Shown piece after piece: positions 27,867 through 39,742 of a stretch of 64,000 nt of DNA; positions within the stretch are counted from its first letter, which is position 1, and each line of letters opens with the position of its first letter. The translations under genes and the position numbers were made by a program. The notes under the pieces were generated by a model. That model did not search any database. It was given only the letters and a program-made list of their open reading frames with translations, and was not told the origin of the DNA. Source of the DNA: Halomonas daqiaonensis (GTDB lineage Bacteria; Pseudomonadota; Gammaproteobacteria; Pseudomonadales; Halomonadaceae); assembly GCF_900109725.1 (NCBI RefSeq), contig NZ_FOBC01000013.1, positions 1 through 64,000 on the forward strand, in the 5' to 3' direction.

Positions 27867-28430
27867 TCAACGCCCCAGCAGGTCGTCACGGAACTCCTCG
27901 CCCAGCGGGTCCTCGCCCAGCCAGATACCGAACAGGGCGCTGGCAAGCGCCGGGTCGTCGCCCTCAAAGAGGGTCTCGCCATTCAGGGCCAGGGTCAGGT
28001 GGTCGCCATTCCAGGTCAGGGCGTAGCGGTCGCCGGGTGCGACATCGCGATAGCGCTCGTTGAAGGCCTTCAGCGGTGAGGCCAGTTCGGCGTAGCTGTC
28101 GTCGTCGAGGGCCTCGCGCACGCTCTTGCGAGTCGCCTCGGCGAACTCCTCGGCCTCGATGTCGTGGAAGTACTCGAGCTCCAGGCGGCGTGGCACATCG
28201 GACAGGGGGGCCGGGCGCGGAAAGCCCTGGGCCTGATAGTAGGCGCCGGCATAGGCGTCCCACATCATGTAGCGGAAGAGGCCATGGCCGATCCGCTCGT
28301 AACGGCGATCGTCAGTCTCGATGGTGGCCGGAAAGCTGGCGCCCTCTATCTCCACGGTCTCGGCTGTCGCCGTGGTCGCGACGGCCAGGGTCGCCAGCAA
28401 GAGTGCACTTCGGGTGCAGGTCAGGGGCAT
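27867..28430 (-). CDS. Exported chalcone-isomerase-like protein
   Basis: This 187-residue protein has a signal peptide (about 1-22, TATAET). The mature chain fits the chalcone-isomerase-like family (EIEGASFPATIE... YERIGHGLFRYMMWDAYAGAYY... PRRLELEYFHDIEAEEFAEAT). The bacterial versions are periplasmic and lack proven isomerase activity. ATG 28430 is preceded by GAGAGGTTCACC; an upstream in-frame codon at 28469 would spoil the signal. It is 56 bases upstream of dtd and probably in the same transcript. Confidence 0.82.
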   Translation of the reverse strand: MPLTCTRSALLLATLAVATTATAETVEIEGASFPATIETDDRRYERIGHGLFRYMMWDAYAGAYYQAQGFPRPAPLSDVPRRLELEYFHDIEAEEFAEATRKSVREALDDDSYAELASPLKAFNERYRDVAPGDRYALTWNGDHLTLALNGETLFEGDDPALASALFGIWLGEDPLGEEFRDDLLGR

Positions 28431-28544
28431 GGTGAACCTCTCAAAAAAGGGATTATCCTGTACGGACAATATTCTTTTGTTTAGGTTCTGTATAGCTAAC
28501 AGATGTTCCCTCGCCGGGCTTGGCTCGGGCGAAGCCCCGAAGGG

Positions 28545-29357
28545 CTACCACTCGGCGTGGAAGTGGTGGACCGGTCCCTGGCCCCGGCCCACATCGAGCC
28601 GCGAGCTGGCCGCCAGTGCCGTTTCCAGCCAGGCCTTGGCGGTGGTTACGGCATCGGGCAGGGCGTCGCCAAGGGCCAGGCGAGCGGTGATCGCCGAGGA
28701 GAGGGTGCAACCGGTGCCATGCAGGTTGGCGGTGTCGACCCGGAGGCCCTCGATCCAGGTTATCGCGTCGGCGGTGATCAGCAGGTCGGGGCAGCTTTCG
28801 CCTTGCAGGTGCCCGCCCTTGAGCAGCACGGCACCGGCTCCCAGCGAGCGCAGCCCCGGGACCAGCGCTTCCATGCCGGCGCGGTTCTCGGGTACCGAGC
28901 AGCCCAGCAGCACGGCGGCCTCCGGCAGATTGGGGGTGATCAGGTCGGCCAGGGGTACCAGGCACTCGCGGACCGCCGCGATGCCGACGTCGTCGACCAG
29001 GATGTCGCCGCTCTTGGCCACCATCACCGGATCGAGCACGATCCAGCTCGGTCGCCGGGGGGCCAGGGCCTCGCGTATCACCTCGGCCACCTCCCGGCTG
29101 GCCACCATGCCGATCTTCACGGCATCGATGTCGATGTCGTCGAACAGCGTCTCGAGCTGGGCGCCGATGAAGTCCGTTGGCACCGGGTGAACCCCGCTGA
29201 CGCCACGGGTGTTCTGGGCAGTCAGGGCGGTGATCACGCTGGTAGCATAGGTCCCCAGGGCCGAGAGGGTCTTGATGTCGGCCTGGATGCCGGCACCGCC
29301 ACTGGGGTCGGAGCCGGCGATGGTCAGGGTGTTGGGTATCGAGCGAGGGGCGGCCAT
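28545..29357 (-). CDS. thiD: Hydroxymethylpyrimidine/phosphomethylpyrimidine kinase
   Basis: This 270-residue ribokinase-fold enzyme phosphorylates HMP and HMP-P in thiamine synthesis. Motifs are IAGSDPSGGAGIQADIKT (about 13-30), VLDPVMVAKSGDILV near 125, LLKGGH near 190, and the anion-hole sequence GTGCTLSSAITARLA (about 226-240). The open frame extends 177 codons further upstream through the divergent gene, but homology and the ATG at 29357 set the start; no strong ribosome site is seen. No other thi genes are adjacent. Confidence 0.93.
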   Translation of the reverse strand: MAAPRSIPNTLTIAGSDPSGGAGIQADIKTLSALGTYATSVITALTAQNTRGVSGVHPVPTDFIGAQLETLFDDIDIDAVKIGMVASREVAEVIREALAPRRPSWIVLDPVMVAKSGDILVDDVGIAAVRECLVPLADLITPNLPEAAVLLGCSVPENRAGMEALVPGLRSLGAGAVLLKGGHLQGESCPDLLITADAITWIEGLRVDTANLHGTGCTLSSAITARLALGDALPDAVTTAKAWLETALAASSRLDVGRGQGPVHHFHAEW

Positions 29358-29420
29358 CAGCGTCACGTCATTGCGGTCGAAAGAAGCCACTAGCCTACTG
29401 CAGGGTAAGGGGGCGGTGCC

Positions 29421-29849
29421 ATGCTGACCCTCTTCCTGGTGGCGCTGGCCAGCGCCACCCTGCTGCCCGGTGGTTCCGAGGTGTGGTTGGCCCGAGAGTG
29501 GTGTCAGGGCCATCCCGGCGGGATGCTCTGGGTCGTGGCCACTGCTGGCAACAGCCTGGGCAGCCTGATCAACGTGGCCCTGGGACGCTATGCGCGCCAC
29601 TTCCAGGGACGGCGCTGGTTTCCCGTAAGCCCCGCAGGGCTGGCCCGGGGAGAGCGCTGGTATTGCCACTTTGGTGAATGGAGTCTGCTGCTGGCCTGGA
29701 TGCCGGTGGTCGGTGACCCGCTGACGGTGCTGGCCGGCGTCTTCCGGCTGCCTTGGTGGCGTGCCGCGGCGCTGATCCTGGTCGCCAAGGGCAGCCGTTA
29801 TGCGCTGGTGCTGATGCTCGCCGAGGCCTGGTTGGCCCCACTGTGCTGA
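29421..29849 (+). CDS. YqaA-like small membrane protein (SNARE-associated/VTT type)
   Basis: This 142-residue membrane protein has about four spans. ATLLPGGSEVWLA at the N-terminus, NSLGSLINVALGRYA and WMPVVGDPLTVLAGVFRLPWW fit the YqaA/DedA-related family. It is divergent from thiD (63 bases start to start) and lies before the nuo promoter region. Function of the family is not settled. Confidence 0.82.
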   Translation: MLTLFLVALASATLLPGGSEVWLAREWCQGHPGGMLWVVATAGNSLGSLINVALGRYARHFQGRRWFPVSPAGLARGERWYCHFGEWSLLLAWMPVVGDPLTVLAGVFRLPWWRAAALILVAKGSRYALVLMLAEAWLAPLC

Positions 29850-30020
29850 GCCCCGTTGGTGGGAAAGGCTCGGAAAAATGCCGATCATCCTCTAGGCTTG
29901 TCGTTATGTTGCGATTTTGCCCGATGGTTGGTGGGGCGCGATGATGAGGGATCGAGGTCGGCGGCAATGAATTGAGGCATGCCCCGTTCGGCCAGGGAGA
30001 TGCGCTTCGAGAGGCCAATA

Positions 30021-30428
30021 ATGGAGCACGATACCACTGCACTGATTGCCGAGTACTGGGCGACGGGACTCTTCATCCTGGCGGTGGTAACCCTGTGTGC
30101 GGTCTTGGTCGGTCTCTCCTTCCTGCTCGGTGGTCGCAGTCAGGGACCCAGCAAGTCCCTGCCCTTCGAGTCCGGTGTGATCGGCGCCGGCAGCGCCCGT
30201 CAGCGCTTTTCCGCCAAGTTCTACCTGGTCGCGATGCTGTTCGTGATCTTCGATATCGAAGCCGTTTTCCTGTTCGCCTGGGCGGTGTCGGTCCGCGAGG
30301 TAGGGTGGACAGGCTTTGCCGGCGCGGCGGTGTTCATCGTCATCCTGCTGGCCGGGCTGGTCTACGACAGCCGCGTCGGTGCCCTCGATTGGGCGCCCGG
30401 GCGCAGGACGCGTGACGACCCGAGCTGA
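30021..30428 (+). CDS. nuoA: NADH-quinone oxidoreductase subunit A
   Basis: This 135-residue membrane subunit of complex I has three spans. The conserved loop [40 protein letters not shown] links the first two helices and is nearly invariant. ATG 30021 ([13 protein letters not shown]) is preferred over an in-frame codon at 29979, with GAGAGG 12 bases upstream. It is the first of 13 nuo genes, so the promoter should lie in 29850-30000, where I see no clear consensus boxes. Confidence 0.96.
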   Translation: MEHDTTALIAEYWATGLFILAVVTLCAVLVGLSFLLGGRSQGPSKSLPFESGVIGAGSARQRFSAKFYLVAMLFVIFDIEAVFLFAWAVSVREVGWTGFAGAAVFIVILLAGLVYDSRVGALDWAPGRRTRDDPS

Positions 30429-30500
30429 TATCGAGCCAGCGATAGCCTGGCACGGTCAGCCATCACCTCATCCCTTGCCGAATGTCGCTGGAGGAGTTGC

Positions 30501-31181
30501 ATGTCCTATACCTTGACGCGTGCCGAAGACAGTGTGGCAGCGGAAGCCCGCTATCCGCTCGGTGAGTCGCATCGAGTCGAGGACGATCCGATGAAGCAGC
30601 AGGTTCATCGCAGCGTGTTCACCGGCAAGCTGGAGGAGGTGCTCAATTTGGCCGTCAACTGGGGGCGCAAGAACTCCCTGTGGCCCTACAATTTCGGCCT
30701 GTCATGCTGCTATGTGGAGATGACCACCGCCTTCACCGCGCCGCATGACATCGCCCGCTTCGGCGCCGAGGTAATCCGCGCCTCCCCGCGCCAGGCCGAT
30801 TTCATGGTCATCTCCGGCACCTGCTTCATCAAGATGGCACCGGTCATCCAGCAGCTCTACGACCAGATGCTCGAGCCCAAGTGGGTGATCTCGATGGGCT
30901 CCTGCGCCAACTCCGGTGGCATGTACGACATCTACTCGGTAGTCCAGGGCGTCGACAAGTTCTTGCCGGTCGATGTCTATGTACCGGGCTGCCCGCCGCG
31001 TCCGGAAGCCTTCCTGCAGGGGCTGCAACTGCTCCAGGACGCGATCCAGGAGGAGCGCCGTCCGCTGTCGTGGGTGGTCGGCGACCAGGGTGTGTACCGT
31101 GCCGAGATGCCCTCGCAGCGCGAGAAGCATCGCGATCGGCGCATCCAGGCCACCGAGCTGCGCAGCCCCGACAGCCTCTGA
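30501..31181 (+). CDS. nuoB: NADH-quinone oxidoreductase subunit B
   Basis: This 226-residue peripheral-arm subunit holds cluster N2, the last Fe-S centre before quinone. The ligand set is C69-C70 (GLSCCYVEM), C135 (GSCANSGG) and C164 (VPGCPPRP). GGAGGAG precedes the ATG. It lies 72 bases after nuoA. Confidence 0.97.
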   Translation: MSYTLTRAEDSVAAEARYPLGESHRVEDDPMKQQVHRSVFTGKLEEVLNLAVNWGRKNSLWPYNFGLSCCYVEMTTAFTAPHDIARFGAEVIRASPRQADFMVISGTCFIKMAPVIQQLYDQMLEPKWVISMGSCANSGGMYDIYSVVQGVDKFLPVDVYVPGCPPRPEAFLQGLQLLQDAIQEERRPLSWVVGDQGVYRAEMPSQREKHRDRRIQATELRSPDSL

Positions 31182-31227
31182 CGCCGCGTTCGATCCCCTT
31201 TCTCGACGCAGGAGCTTGCCGACGTCC

Positions 31228-33003
31228 ATGAGCACTGAGACCCCGACCGCCGAACATGTCGTCACCGATGACCCGATCATCGGCGCGCTCAGGCAGCGCT
31301 TCGGTGATCATGCGCTCCTCGTGCAACCGACCCTGACCGGGATGCCGGTGCTGTGGATCGCCCGCGACTCCCTCGAGGAAGTGCTGCGCTTCCTGCGCGA
31401 CATGCCTGAGCCGTTCGAGATGCTCTACGACCTCTCGGCGATCGACGAACGACTGCGCGCCCACCGTCATGGCTTGCCCGAGGCCGATTTCACGGTCTTC
31501 TACCATCTGCTGTCGATTTCGCGTAACCGTGACGTGATGCTCAAGGTGGCCTTGCACGAGGACGATCTGGCGCTGCCCTCCGTGATCTCGCTCTATCCCA
31601 ATGCCAACTGGTACGAGCGTGAAGTATGGGACATGTTCGGCATCGCGTTTCGTGGTCACCCGCACCTCACGCGGATCCTCATGCCACCGACCTGGCAGGG
31701 GCATCCACTGCGCAAGGAGCATGGCGCCCGTGCCACCGAGTTCGATCCCTACACCCTGACCGTGGAAGGTCAGGGTATCGAGCAGCGGGCGTTGCAGTTC
31801 AAGCCCGAGGAGTGGGGCATGCGGCGCGAGAACGAGAACACCGAGTTCATGTTCCTCAACCTAGGCCCCAACCATCCCTCGGCCCACGGGGCGTTCCGTC
31901 TCGTGCTGCAACTCGATGGCGAGGAGATCGTCGATTGCGTGCCGGATATCGGCTATCACCACCGCGGCGCCGAGAAGATGGGCGAGCGTCAGTCCTGGCA
32001 CAGCTACATCCCTTACACCGACCGGATCGACTACACCGGCGGGGTGATGAACAACTACCCCTACATCCTGGCGGTGGAGAAGCTGGCCGGCATCGAGGTG
32101 ACCGAGCGCGCCAAGGTCATTCGCGTGATGATGGCCGAGATGTTCCGCATCTCGAGCCATCTGCTGTTCCTGGGCACCTACCTGCAGGATCTGGGGGCGA
32201 TGTCGCCGGTGTTCTTCACCTTCACCGACCGCCAGAAGGCCTATGAGGTGATCGAGGCGATTACCGGTTTTCGCATGCACCCGGCCTGGTACCGCATCGG
32301 TGGCACGGCCATGGACCTGCCCCGGGGGTGGGACACGCTGGTGCAGGGCTTCCTCGACTGGATGCCCAAGCGTCTGCGCGAATACGAGCGGGCGATGATG
32401 GACAACGCCATCGTGCGCGAGCGCACCCGGCACATCGCTGCCTTCACCACCCGCGAGGCGCTCTCCTGGGGCGTCACCGGGCCCAACCTGCGTGCCACCG
32501 GCTGCGACTTCGATCTGCGCAAGCAGCGCCCCTACGGCGGCTACGAGCACTTCGACTTCGAGGTGCCGCTGGGCAGCCATGGCGATGCCTTCGATCGTGG
32601 CCAGCTGCGCATCGAGGAGATGCGTCAGAGCCTGCGCATCATCCAGCAGTGCGTCGACCACATGCCGGCCGGCGACTACAAGGCCGACCATCCGCTGACC
32701 ACGCCGCCCCCGCGGGAGCGCATGCTCCAGCACATCGAGACGCTGATCACCCATTTCCTCCAGGTGTCCTGGGGCCCGGTGCTCGAGCCGGGCGAGTCGA
32801 TGGCGATGATCGAGGCGACCAAGGGAATCAATAGCTACTACCTCACCAGCGACGGCAACACCATGAGCTACCGCACCCGTATCCGCACGCCGAGTTTCCC
32901 CCACCTACAGCAGATTCCGTCTGTGATGCGCGGCGGTTTCGTGCCCGACCTGATCGCCCACCTGGGGAGTATCGATTTCGTGATGGCCGACGTGGATCGC
33001 TGA
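31228..33003 (+). CDS. nuoCD: Fused NADH-quinone oxidoreductase subunits C and D
   Basis: This 591-residue protein joins NuoC (about 1-185, with [15 protein letters not shown]) to NuoD (about 200-591, with [29 protein letters not shown] and the C-terminal DFVMADVDR). NuoD lines the quinone pocket; the His in the HPSAHG motif is near the quinone head. The same fusion occurs in Escherichia coli and many gammaproteobacteria. The ATG at 31228 is chosen: AGGAG lies about 13 bases upstream and the preceding open frame belongs to nuoB sequence. Confidence 0.97.
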   Translation: MSTETPTAEHVVTDDPIIGALRQRFGDHALLVQPTLTGMPVLWIARDSLEEVLRFLRDMPEPFEMLYDLSAIDERLRAHRHGLPEADFTVFYHLLSISRNRDVMLKVALHEDDLALPSVISLYPNANWYEREVWDMFGIAFRGHPHLTRILMPPTWQGHPLRKEHGARATEFDPYTLTVEGQGIEQRALQFKPEEWGMRRENENTEFMFLNLGPNHPSAHGAFRLVLQLDGEEIVDCVPDIGYHHRGAEKMGERQSWHSYIPYTDRIDYTGGVMNNYPYILAVEKLAGIEVTERAKVIRVMMAEMFRISSHLLFLGTYLQDLGAMSPVFFTFTDRQKAYEVIEAITGFRMHPAWYRIGGTAMDLPRGWDTLVQGFLDWMPKRLREYERAMMDNAIVRERTRHIAAFTTREALSWGVTGPNLRATGCDFDLRKQRPYGGYEHFDFEVPLGSHGDAFDRGQLRIEEMRQSLRIIQQCVDHMPAGDYKADHPLTTPPPRERMLQHIETLITHFLQVSWGPVLEPGESMAMIEATKGINSYYLTSDGNTMSYRTRIRTPSFPHLQQIPSVMRGGFVPDLIAHLGSIDFVMADVDR

Positions 33004-33005
33004 CC

Positions 33006-33509
33006 ATGACCGACACTATCCGGACTCTTGCCAGTGACGGTTTCGCACTCACCGACGAGGAACGTCGTGCCATTGAGCACGAGCGCGAGCACTACGAGCA
33101 GCCTCAGGCGGCTTGCATCGAGGCACTCAAGATCGTCCAGCGCCGTCACGGCTGGGTGCCAGATGCGGCAATCCCGGCGATTGCCGAGGTACTGGGCGTG
33201 GGCGTCGCCGATGTCGAGGGTGTGGCGACCTTCTACAGCCTGATCTTCCGTCAGCCGGTAGGGCGTCATGTGATCCTGGTCTGTGACAGCAGTGCGTGTT
33301 TTCTCAACGATTACGAGGCACTGCGCGACGCGCTGTCGGCGCGACTCGGCATCGGCTACGGGCAGACTACCGGGGATGGTCGCTTCACGCTGTTGCCGGT
33401 GTGCTGCCTGGGGGCCTGCGATCGCGGCCCGGCGCTGATGATCGATGACCTGACCTACGGCCCCGTCGCCCCGGATGACGTGGCCGAACTGCTGGAGGGT
33501 TTCCCATGA
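33006..33509 (+). CDS. nuoE: NADH-quinone oxidoreductase subunit E
   Basis: This 167-residue thioredoxin-like subunit holds the 2Fe-2S cluster N1a. Ligands C93, C98, C134 and C138 sit in CDSSAC and CCLGAC. It starts two bases after nuoCD ends and overlaps nuoF by four bases. Confidence 0.97.
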   Translation: MTDTIRTLASDGFALTDEERRAIEHEREHYEQPQAACIEALKIVQRRHGWVPDAAIPAIAEVLGVGVADVEGVATFYSLIFRQPVGRHVILVCDSSACFLNDYEALRDALSARLGIGYGQTTGDGRFTLLPVCCLGACDRGPALMIDDLTYGPVAPDDVAELLEGFP

Positions 33510-34876
33510 GTGTGGCGCGTTACCACAGCCAGTTGCGGCAGAGCGCCGCCGAGCGCCGTGCCGAGACCCATCCCTTGACCTGGCGGCTGCGCGAGGACGG
33601 CGCCATGGTAGGCCTCGACGAGTATGTCGCGAAGGATGGCTACGCCGCCGTGCGCGAGGTGTTCGATCGCCAGTCGCCCGAGGATGTGGTGGCGACCATG
33701 AAGACGGCCAATGTGCGTGGCCGTGGAGGAGGCGGCTTTTCGGCGGGCATGAAGTGGAGCCTGACCATGAAGGGACCGGATATTCCTCGTGGCTACCTGT
33801 TATGCAATGCCGACGAGATGGAGCCCGGCACCTTCAAGGACCGCCTGCTGCTCGAACAACAGCCCCATCTGTTGATCGAGGGCATGATCCTGGCCGCCTA
33901 CGCCAACCACTCATATTACGGCTACATCTTCTTGCGAGGTGAATACGTCGACGCCGCCCGCTCGCTGGCCCGCGCGCTCGAGGAGGCACGTGCGGCCGGT
34001 TGGCTGGGCCGCGACATCGCCGGCAGCGACTTCGACTTCGATATCGTCCTGCACACCGGTGCCGGGCGCTACATCTGCGGCGAGGAAACGGCACTGATCA
34101 ACTCGCTGGAGGGCCAGCGTGCCAACCCCCGGGACAAGCCGCCGTTCCCCGGTCAGTCCGGTGCCTGGGGCAAGCCCACCGTGGTCAACAACGTCGAGAC
34201 GCTGTGCAATGCGCCGGCGGTGATGCGCCATGGCGCCGATTGGTACCAGGACCTCTCGGCCGATGTGAGCGAGGATGGCGGGACCAAGCTGTATGGTATC
34301 TCCGGCAAGGTGGTGCGGTCCGGCCTGTGGGAACTGCCGATCGGCACCACGGGGCGTGAGCTGCTCGAGCGAGCCGGCGGCATGCGCGATGGCCGCGCGC
34401 TCAAGACCTGGCTTCCCGGTGGCGGCAGTACCGGCTTCCTGCTGCCGGAGCATCTCGACCAGGCCCTGGACTTCGATACCATCGGCGAGCTGGGTAGTCG
34501 CCTGGGTACCGGCCTCTTGACGGTGGTCAACGAGGATCAGAGCGTGCTCTCCCTGGTGCGTAATCTCGAGCAGTTCTTCGCCCGGGAATCCTGCGGCTGG
34601 TGCACGCCCTGCCGAGACGGCCTGCCATGGACGGTCAAGCTGCTCCAGGCGCTCGAGAGGGGCGAGGGGGAAAGCGGCGACCTCGAGCTGCTGGACAAGC
34701 TCGCCGACGACCTGGGGCCGGCCAAGACCTTCTGTGCCCATGCGCCGGGTGCGTCGATGCCCCTGCAGTCGGCGCTCAAGTACTTCCGCGACGAGTTCGA
34801 GCGTGGCGTGGCACCGCCGTCGCATGCTGCCCAGGCCGATTCGACGCCGGGATTCATTCACCAGCAGGTGAGGTAA
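33506..34876 (+). CDS. nuoF: NADH-quinone oxidoreductase subunit F
   Basis: This 456-residue subunit binds NADH and FMN. Signatures are [14 protein letters not shown] (about 73-86, nucleotide loop), [19 protein letters not shown] near 190 and [12 protein letters not shown] near 355 with a later Cys (TFCAHAPG), which hold cluster N3. The ATGA overlap with nuoE indicates coupling. Confidence 0.97.
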   Translation: MSVARYHSQLRQSAAERRAETHPLTWRLREDGAMVGLDEYVAKDGYAAVREVFDRQSPEDVVATMKTANVRGRGGGGFSAGMKWSLTMKGPDIPRGYLLCNADEMEPGTFKDRLLLEQQPHLLIEGMILAAYANHSYYGYIFLRGEYVDAARSLARALEEARAAGWLGRDIAGSDFDFDIVLHTGAGRYICGEETALINSLEGQRANPRDKPPFPGQSGAWGKPTVVNNVETLCNAPAVMRHGADWYQDLSADVSEDGGTKLYGISGKVVRSGLWELPIGTTGRELLERAGGMRDGRALKTWLPGGGSTGFLLPEHLDQALDFDTIGELGSRLGTGLLTVVNEDQSVLSLVRNLEQFFARESCGWCTPCRDGLPWTVKLLQALERGEGESGDLELLDKLADDLGPAKTFCAHAPGASMPLQSALKYFRDEFERGVAPPSHAAQADSTPGFIHQQVR

Positions 34877-34880
34877 GGCC

Positions 34881-37631
34881 ATGGCGACGATTCACGTGGA
34901 CGGTCGGCGATACGAGGTGGACGGGGGAGATAACCTGCTGGCTGCCTGCCTCTCGTTGGGCCTCGACGTGCCCTACTTCTGCTGGCATCCGTCGCTGGGC
35001 AGCGTCGGCGCCTGTCGCCAGTGCGCGGTCAAGCAGTACAAGGACGAGGACGACACCCAGGGGATGCTGGTGATGTCGTGCATGACCCCGTCGGCCGATG
35101 GTACCCGGATCTCGATCGACGATGACGAGGCGCGTGAATTCCGTGCCAGCGTCGTCGAATGGCTGATGATCAACCACCCCCATGACTGCCCGGTGTGCGA
35201 AGAGGGCGGGCACTGCCACCTGCAGGACATGACGGTGATGACCGGCCACGACCGTCGGCGCTACCGCTTCAGCAAGCGCACCCACCGCAACCAGGACCTG
35301 GGGCCGTTCATCGGCCACGAGATGAATCGCTGCATCACCTGCTACCGCTGCGTGCGCTTCTATCGCGACTATGCCGGTGGCCAGGACCTCGGCGCCTTCG
35401 GCGCCAACGACAACATCTACTTCGGCCGCCATCAGGATGGGGTGCTGGAAAGTCCCTTTTCCGGCAACCTCACCGAGGTCTGCCCCACCGGTGTGTTCAC
35501 CGACCAGACCCATGCCGAGCGTTACACCCGCAAGTGGGACCTGCAGTTCGCGCCGAGCATCTGTCACCAGTGTGCGATGGGCTGCAACATCAGCCCCGGC
35601 GAGCGTTACGGCGAACTCCGGCGTATCGAGAATCGCTACCACGGCGAGGTCAACCGCTTCTTCCTCTGCGATCGCGGCCGTTTCGGCCATGGCTACGTCA
35701 ATCGCGATGACCGCCCGCGCCTGCCCGAATGGCGCAGTGATCGCGATGATGCCTGCGTGACCCTCGAGGTCGATACCGCCCTGGATCACGGCGCCGACCG
35801 GTTGCGCAGTGCCCGGCGGGTGATTGGTATCGGCTCGCCCCGCGCCAGCCTGGAAAGCAACCACCAGCTGCGCAAGCTGGTCGGCGACGATGTCTTCTCT
35901 ACCGGCATCGCGGCCACCGAACAGCGCTGCCTGGCCGCGATGCAGGCCCTGAACCACAGCTGTGGGCTGCCCACGCCGACGCTTCGCGAGGTCGAGCAAC
36001 ATGACGCCGTGTTCATTCTCGGTGAGGACCTGATCGCCAGCGCAGCGCGTCTCGGCCTGGCGGTGCGTCAAGCCGCCCAGGCACGTCTCGAGGCGCTGGC
36101 CGCCGAGCGGGATATTCCCTCCTGGAACGATGCTGCGGTACGCACCCTGGGGCAGAACCGCTATCACCCGGTGTTCATCGCCTATCCGACCGCCACCGAC
36201 CTGGACGACGTGACCGCGGCCCGCTGGGCTCTGGCCCCGGACGATATCGCCCGGCTGGGGTTCGCGGTGGCCCACGAGATCGATGACAAGGCCCCAGCGG
36301 TAGCCGGGCTAGACCCGGCCATGCAAGAAGCGGCTCGGGATATCGCGGTGCGGTTGATGGCCGCCGAGCGCCCCCTGGTGATCAGCGGTGGCTCACTGGG
36401 CTCGGAGGCGATCCTCGAGGCCGCCGGCAACGTGGCCCGGGCCCTGGCGCGTCGCGCGCGCCGGGGAGGGCTCTTGCTGGTGCGTCGCGAGGCCAACAGC
36501 ACGGGCCTGGCGATGATGGGGGGCAAGCCGCTGGAGTGGGCGCTCGATGAACTCGCCAGCCGGCGCGCCGACGCCGTGGTGATTCTCGAGAACGACCTCT
36601 ATCAGCGCCTGCCCGCGGCACCCATCGAGGCTGCGCTCGCGGCCGCCGAGACCGTGGTGGTGCTCGACCATCAGCGCACTGCTACCTGGGCGTGGGCGCA
36701 TCTGGGCCTGCCGGCGGCCAGCTTCGCCGAGGCCGACGGCACCCTGGTCAGCCTCGAAGGTCGTGCCCAGCGCTTCTTCCAGGTCTTCGATCCCGCCTAT
36801 CTCCGCCCCGAAACGCGGATCCGCGAGAGCTGGCGCTGGCTGCACGTGTTGCGCGCGGATATCCAGCGCCATGAGGTCGCCGACATCACGCTCGATGCCG
36901 TGACCCGAGACTGTGCCGATGCCTATCCCGCGCTGAGCGCGATTGTTGCCGCCGCACCGGATGCCGACAGCCGGGTGCACGGCCTCAAGCTGGCCCGCGA
37001 GCCGCATCGCTCCAGCGGGCGTACCGCGATGCGTGCCCATATCGACGTCAACGAGCCGCGTGTCCCTCAGGATCCGGATTCGCCCTTCACCTTCTCGATG
37101 GAGGGCTATAACGGCTACGACCGCCCCCGCGAGGAGGTGGCCTTCGCTTGGGCGCCGGGCTGGAACTCGCCCCAGGCCTGGAACAAGTTCACCGACGAGG
37201 TCGGCGGCCACCTGCGCGCTGGTGATCCCGGCGTACGCCTGATCGCGCCGCATCCCGGGGATCATGATTATGCGACAGTGATTCCCGAGGGCTTTCGCGC
37301 TCGCGAGGGCGAGTGGCAGGTGGTGATTCTGCCACGGCTGTTCGGTGGTGAGGAGACCTCGTCACGGGCGGCGCCGATCCTTGCCCGTGCTGCACCGGCC
37401 ACCCTCGCGCTCACCATCGACGATGCCACGCGCCTGGGCGTGAGCGACGGCGACCGGATGGTGATTGCCAGCCACACTGGCTCGCTCACGCTGACGGTGC
37501 GTCGGGATGCGACGCTGCCCGAGGGGGTCGTCGGCGTCCCGGCTGGCTGCGCGCCGGCCCCGGCGGCCGGGGAGTGGGCACGCCTGACCGTGTCCAGTGC
37601 TGGCGGGCCCGGCGTGGAGGCTCACTCATGA
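34881..37631 (+). CDS. nuoG: NADH-quinone oxidoreductase subunit G
   Basis: This 916-residue Fe-S subunit passes electrons from NuoF towards NuoB. The N-terminal ferredoxin domain has C34, C45, C48 and C67 (N1b); [14 protein letters not shown] (99-112) holds N5; RCITCYRC and later CP hold N6b-type ligands; ICHQCAMGC (about 232) is the extra N7-like set found in gammaproteobacterial NuoG. The remainder is a molybdopterin-oxidoreductase-like fold without cofactor. Length is close to the E. coli form (about 908). It overlaps nuoH by four bases. Confidence 0.96.
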   Translation: MATIHVDGRRYEVDGGDNLLAACLSLGLDVPYFCWHPSLGSVGACRQCAVKQYKDEDDTQGMLVMSCMTPSADGTRISIDDDEAREFRASVVEWLMINHPHDCPVCEEGGHCHLQDMTVMTGHDRRRYRFSKRTHRNQDLGPFIGHEMNRCITCYRCVRFYRDYAGGQDLGAFGANDNIYFGRHQDGVLESPFSGNLTEVCPTGVFTDQTHAERYTRKWDLQFAPSICHQCAMGCNISPGERYGELRRIENRYHGEVNRFFLCDRGRFGHGYVNRDDRPRLPEWRSDRDDACVTLEVDTALDHGADRLRSARRVIGIGSPRASLESNHQLRKLVGDDVFSTGIAATEQRCLAAMQALNHSCGLPTPTLREVEQHDAVFILGEDLIASAARLGLAVRQAAQARLEALAAERDIPSWNDAAVRTLGQNRYHPVFIAYPTATDLDDVTAARWALAPDDIARLGFAVAHEIDDKAPAVAGLDPAMQEAARDIAVRLMAAERPLVISGGSLGSEAILEAAGNVARALARRARRGGLLLVRREANSTGLAMMGGKPLEWALDELASRRADAVVILENDLYQRLPAAPIEAALAAAETVVVLDHQRTATWAWAHLGLPAASFAEADGTLVSLEGRAQRFFQVFDPAYLRPETRIRESWRWLHVLRADIQRHEVADITLDAVTRDCADAYPALSAIVAAAPDADSRVHGLKLAREPHRSSGRTAMRAHIDVNEPRVPQDPDSPFTFSMEGYNGYDRPREEVAFAWAPGWNSPQAWNKFTDEVGGHLRAGDPGVRLIAPHPGDHDYATVIPEGFRAREGEWQVVILPRLFGGEETSSRAAPILARAAPATLALTIDDATRLGVSDGDRMVIASHTGSLTLTVRRDATLPEGVVGVPAGCAPAPAAGEWARLTVSSAGGPGVEAHS

Positions 37632-38608
37632 ACTGGCCGTCCGAGCAGCTCGTCGCCAGCCTGACTGCCATGCTGCAGGGCGTGGTGATCCTTGTTGGGG
37701 TGGTGCTGCTTGGGGCGGTACTGACGGTGGTCGAGCGGCGCCTGCTGGGGCTCTGGCAAGACCGCTACGGCCCCAACCGGGTGGGGCCGTTCGGCTCGCT
37801 GCAGCTGGTCGCTGACTTGATCAAGATCCTCTTCAAGGAGGACTGGATCCCGCCGTTCGCCGACCGACCGCTGTTCGTGCTGGCGCCGGTGATCGCGATG
37901 GCCTCGCTGCTGCTGTCGTTCATCATCATTCCCATCACCCCCGGCTGGGGGGTGTCGGACTGGCATATCGGTCTGCTGTTCTTCCTCGCCATGGCCGGCA
38001 TCAACGTCTATTCGGTGCTGCTCGGCGGCTGGTCGAGCGGCAACAAGTACGCGCTGCTCGGTGCCATGCGCGCCTCGGCACAGACCCTCTCCTACGAGGT
38101 GTTCATGGGGCTTTCGCTGATGGGCGTGGTGGCGATGGCGGGCACCTTCAACATGCGCGAGATCGTCGACGCCCAGCAGGGCCTGTGGTTCGTGGTGCCA
38201 CAGTTCTTCGGCTTCGTGACCTTTCTGGTCGCCGGGATCGCGGTGACTCACCGAGCACCCTTCGACCAGCCCGAGGCCGAGCAGGAACTGGCCGACGGCT
38301 ACCACGTCGAGTACTCGAGCATGAAGTTCGGCATGTTCTTCATCGGCGAGTACGTGGGCATGGTGCTGATCTCGACGTTGATCGTCACGCTGTTCTTCGG
38401 CGGCTGGCACGGCCCCTGGCTGCCGCCGATCGTCTGGTTCGCGCTCAAGACGGGTGCCTTCCTGGTGTTGTTCATGCTGCTGCGAGCCGCGATGCCCAGG
38501 CCACGCTATGACCAGGTGATGAGCTTCGGCTGGAAGTTCTGCCTGCCGCTGACCCTGATCAACCTGCTGGTGACCGGGGCCGTGATCCTTATCGCCGACC
38601 CGCTGTGA
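37628..38608 (+). CDS. nuoH: NADH-quinone oxidoreductase subunit H
   Basis: This 326-residue subunit has eight spans and forms the quinone entry and first proton path. [21 protein letters not shown] (about 37-57), [13 protein letters not shown] and the acidic [21 protein letters not shown] loop are conserved. ATG 37628 overlaps the nuoG stop (ATGA); in-frame upstream codons are inside nuoG. Confidence 0.97.
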   Translation: MNWPSEQLVASLTAMLQGVVILVGVVLLGAVLTVVERRLLGLWQDRYGPNRVGPFGSLQLVADLIKILFKEDWIPPFADRPLFVLAPVIAMASLLLSFIIIPITPGWGVSDWHIGLLFFLAMAGINVYSVLLGGWSSGNKYALLGAMRASAQTLSYEVFMGLSLMGVVAMAGTFNMREIVDAQQGLWFVVPQFFGFVTFLVAGIAVTHRAPFDQPEAEQELADGYHVEYSSMKFGMFFIGEYVGMVLISTLIVTLFFGGWHGPWLPPIVWFALKTGAFLVLFMLLRAAMPRPRYDQVMSFGWKFCLPLTLINLLVTGAVILIADPL

Positions 38609-38634
38609 GTCGACCCGCCATGAAGAGGAGCGAC

Positions 38635-39177
38635 ATGATGCTGATGAAGGTGCTCAAGGGCACGGTTTCCCAGTTGCGGACGCTCGGCATGATCTTCATG
38701 CACGGCTTTCGCAAGCGGGAGACGCTCAACTATCCCGAGGAGGCGGTCAAGCTGCCACCGCGCTATCGCGGACGCATCGTGCTGACCCGCGATCCCGACG
38801 GCGAGGAGCGTTGCGTGGCCTGTAACCTCTGCGCGGTGGCCTGCCCGGTGGCCTGTATCTCGCTGCAGAAGGGCGAGCGCGAGGATGGCCGCTGGTACCC
38901 GGAGTTCTTTCGTATCAACTTCTCGCGTTGCATCTATTGCGGGATGTGCGAGGAAGCCTGCCCGACCTCGGCGATCCAGCTCACCCCCGACTTCGAGATG
39001 GGTGAGTACCGACGACAGGAGCTGGTCTACGAGAAGGAAGACCTGTTGATCAACGGGCCCGGCAAGGATCACGACTACCACTTCTACAAGGTGGCGGGGC
39101 TGGCGATCGCCGGTAAGGACAAGGGCCAGGCGCAGGACGAGGCCGAGCCCATCGACGTCAAGACCCTGTTGCCCTGA
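38635..39177 (+). CDS. nuoI: NADH-quinone oxidoreductase subunit I
   Basis: This 180-residue ferredoxin-type subunit holds clusters N6a and N6b. Ligands are C60-C63-C66-C70 ([11 protein letters not shown]) and C99-C102-C105-C109 ([11 protein letters not shown]). The start was set by aligning to the Escherichia coli protein, which gives the same 180-residue length; GAGGAG lies just upstream. Earlier in-frame GTG (38605) and ATG (38620) codons remain possible. Confidence 0.95.
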   Translation: MMLMKVLKGTVSQLRTLGMIFMHGFRKRETLNYPEEAVKLPPRYRGRIVLTRDPDGEERCVACNLCAVACPVACISLQKGEREDGRWYPEFFRINFSRCIYCGMCEEACPTSAIQLTPDFEMGEYRRQELVYEKEDLLINGPGKDHDYHFYKVAGLAIAGKDKGQAQDEAEPIDVKTLLP

Positions 39178-39196
39178 CACCTGCGAGGAAAATGGC

Positions 39197-39742
39197 ATGG
39201 AGATCGCGTTCTATCTGAGTGGCCTGGTCGCGGTGCTGGCCACTCTCGGGGTGATCACCAATACCAACCCGGTGCATGCGCTGCTCTATCTGATCGTCTC
39301 GCTGATTGCCGTGGCGCTGGTGTTCTTCGCGCTGGGCGCGCCCTTTGCCGGGGCGCTCGAGGTGATCGTCTATGCCGGGGCGATCATGGTGCTGTTCGTG
39401 TTCGTGGTGATGATGCTCAACCTCGGCCGAGAGGGCGTCGACCAGGAGCGCGCCTGGCTCAGGCCACAGGTCTGGCTTGGGCCGGCGGTACTGTCCGCGG
39501 TGTTGCTGGTGACTCTGATCGCGACGCTGTGGAGCGGCGATGGCGGACGGATGATCGCCGGCGAGATGCTGACCGCCAAGGCGGTGGGCACGCTGCTGTT
39601 CGGTCCCTGGCTGGTGGTCGTCGAGCTCGCCGCCATGCTGCTGCTGGCGGCATTGGTGACCGCCTCGCACGTCGGGAGACTGCCGGGGCCGACCTCGCCG
39701 AAAGGCCGTCGTGACGCCGGGGCCCGAAAGGAGGTCTCATGA
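39197..39742 (+). CDS. nuoJ: NADH-quinone oxidoreductase subunit J
   Basis: This 181-residue subunit has five spans. [52 protein letters not shown] is the family core, including the pi-bulge helix near residue 60 tied to the proton axis. GAGGAA precedes the ATG. It overlaps nuoK by four bases. Confidence 0.96.
   Translation: MEIAFYLSGLVAVLATLGVITNTNPVHALLYLIVSLIAVALVFFALGAPFAGALEVIVYAGAIMVLFVFVVMMLNLGREGVDQERAWLRPQVWLGPAVLSAVLLVTLIATLWSGDGGRMIAGEMLTAKAVGTLLFGPWLVVVELAAMLLLAALVTASHVGRLPGPTSPKGRRDAGARKEVS

Noticed and set aside
28545-29888. 447-codon reading of thiD
   Set aside because: The extra 177 N-terminal residues run through the divergent YqaA-like gene and lack similarity; thiD homology begins near 29357.
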